Part shown: in pieces, positions 5,771 to 5,929 of the stretch
How positions within the stretch are numbered: the stretch's first letter is position 1
Layout of the letters: every line of letters starts with the position of its first letter
Assembly (NCBI GenBank): GCA_048594975.1
Contig: JBMDXQ010000160.1
Span: forward strand, 1 to 5,929
Length of the DNA stretch: 5,929 nt
Reading direction: 5' to 3'
Origin: JBMDXB01 sp048594975
GTDB taxonomy: Bacteria > Acidobacteriota > Vicinamibacteria > Vicinamibacterales > 2-12-FULL-66-21
Notes under the pieces: model-generated
Seen by the model: only the letters and a program-made list of their open reading frames with translations
Told to the model about the DNA's origin: nothing
Database searches by the model: none
Position numbers and translations under genes: made by a program

Positions 5771-5929
5771 TGCCGAAGCCGAAATCTCGCAGGAGGAAGT
5801 CGCCCAAGCGGGTTCTAGCTCTCCCAGACCTCGAACACGCCAAGACGGCGGTGCTGAACAGTCTGACGTCCGCCAGCGGGCAGCGCACCTACGACCACGC
5901 GATCCGCGAGTTCGTGGCCTGGTACTGCT
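5770..5929 (+). CDS. Tyrosine recombinase/integrase, copy C (3' end outside window)
   Basis: This is the N-terminal 53 residues of a third recombinase: MPKPKSRRRKSPKRV... to ...REFVAWYC. It has a basic start (three Lys and six Arg in the first 14 residues), then a helical segment that belongs to the core-binding region used by tyrosine recombinases to clamp DNA. It matches copy B's first 49 residues with 5 differences and stays in frame across the point where B has its deletion. No catalytic residue is inside the window, so activity cannot be judged. ATG 5770 is supported by AGGAGG 9 bases upstream and by loss of frame agreement with B before it. It is the second unit boundary seen in full and lies just after the attC-like palindrome. 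Confidence 0.88.
   Translation, partial: MPKPKSRRRKSPKRVLALPDLEHAKTAVLNSLTSASGQRTYDHAIREFVAWYC

Larger units (their letters stand above)
5711..5929 (+). repeat. Recombinase repeat unit C (left part, cut by window end)
   Basis: Homology to unit B begins at AACGCCGCAG and continues to the window end, covering the non-coding leader and the first 49-50 codons. A single-base length difference in the leader (near 5752) is the only indel seen before the start codon. Unit C shows what unit B lost after REFV. Confidence 0.75.

Overview
The window is GC-rich bacterial DNA in which every supported gene reads on the plus strand. No taxonomic marker is present. From memory, this recombinase type is common in soil Acidobacteriota and related metagenome bins, so that is only a weak guess at the source.

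Layout. (1) Positions 1-595 hold the C-terminal half of a tyrosine recombinase (copy A) with a full set of catalytic residues, followed by a bulged hairpin. (2) 677-2344 encodes a 555-aa patatin-like phospholipase whose C-terminal half carries about four membrane segments. (3) 2462-3495 is a second recombinase unit (copy B), about 90% identical in protein to copy A. It is broken by a small deletion and a one-base frameshift, and it ends in the same bulged hairpin. (4) 3546-5637 is a second cargo block: a SnoaL/DUF4440-like NTF2-fold protein, a small two-helix membrane protein, about 530 bases with no convincing gene, and a class I SAM-dependent methyltransferase. The methyltransferase stop codon forms the first bases of a 67-base imperfect palindrome that resembles an integron attC site. 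(5) From 5711 to the window end a third recombinase unit (copy C) begins, with a strong ribosome binding site in the loop of a hairpin that reaches the start codon.

Reading of the whole. The window is a repeating pattern: recombinase, cargo, recombinase, cargo, recombinase, all in one direction. The recombinase units are homologous to each other and the cargo is unrelated from block to block. Homology among the units covers the gene, a start-codon hairpin upstream and a bulged hairpin downstream, and it stops sharply outside them. This suggests a cassette-like accretion system run by a non-IntI tyrosine recombinase, with the structured DNA at unit edges as candidate recombination sites. The pattern, hairpins, motifs and frameshifts are seen directly; mobility and site function are inference. 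The cargo genes show no obvious shared pathway. A lipase, a small NTF2-fold protein, a membrane protein and a methyltransferase are the kind of mixed content expected of cassettes rather than of an operon.
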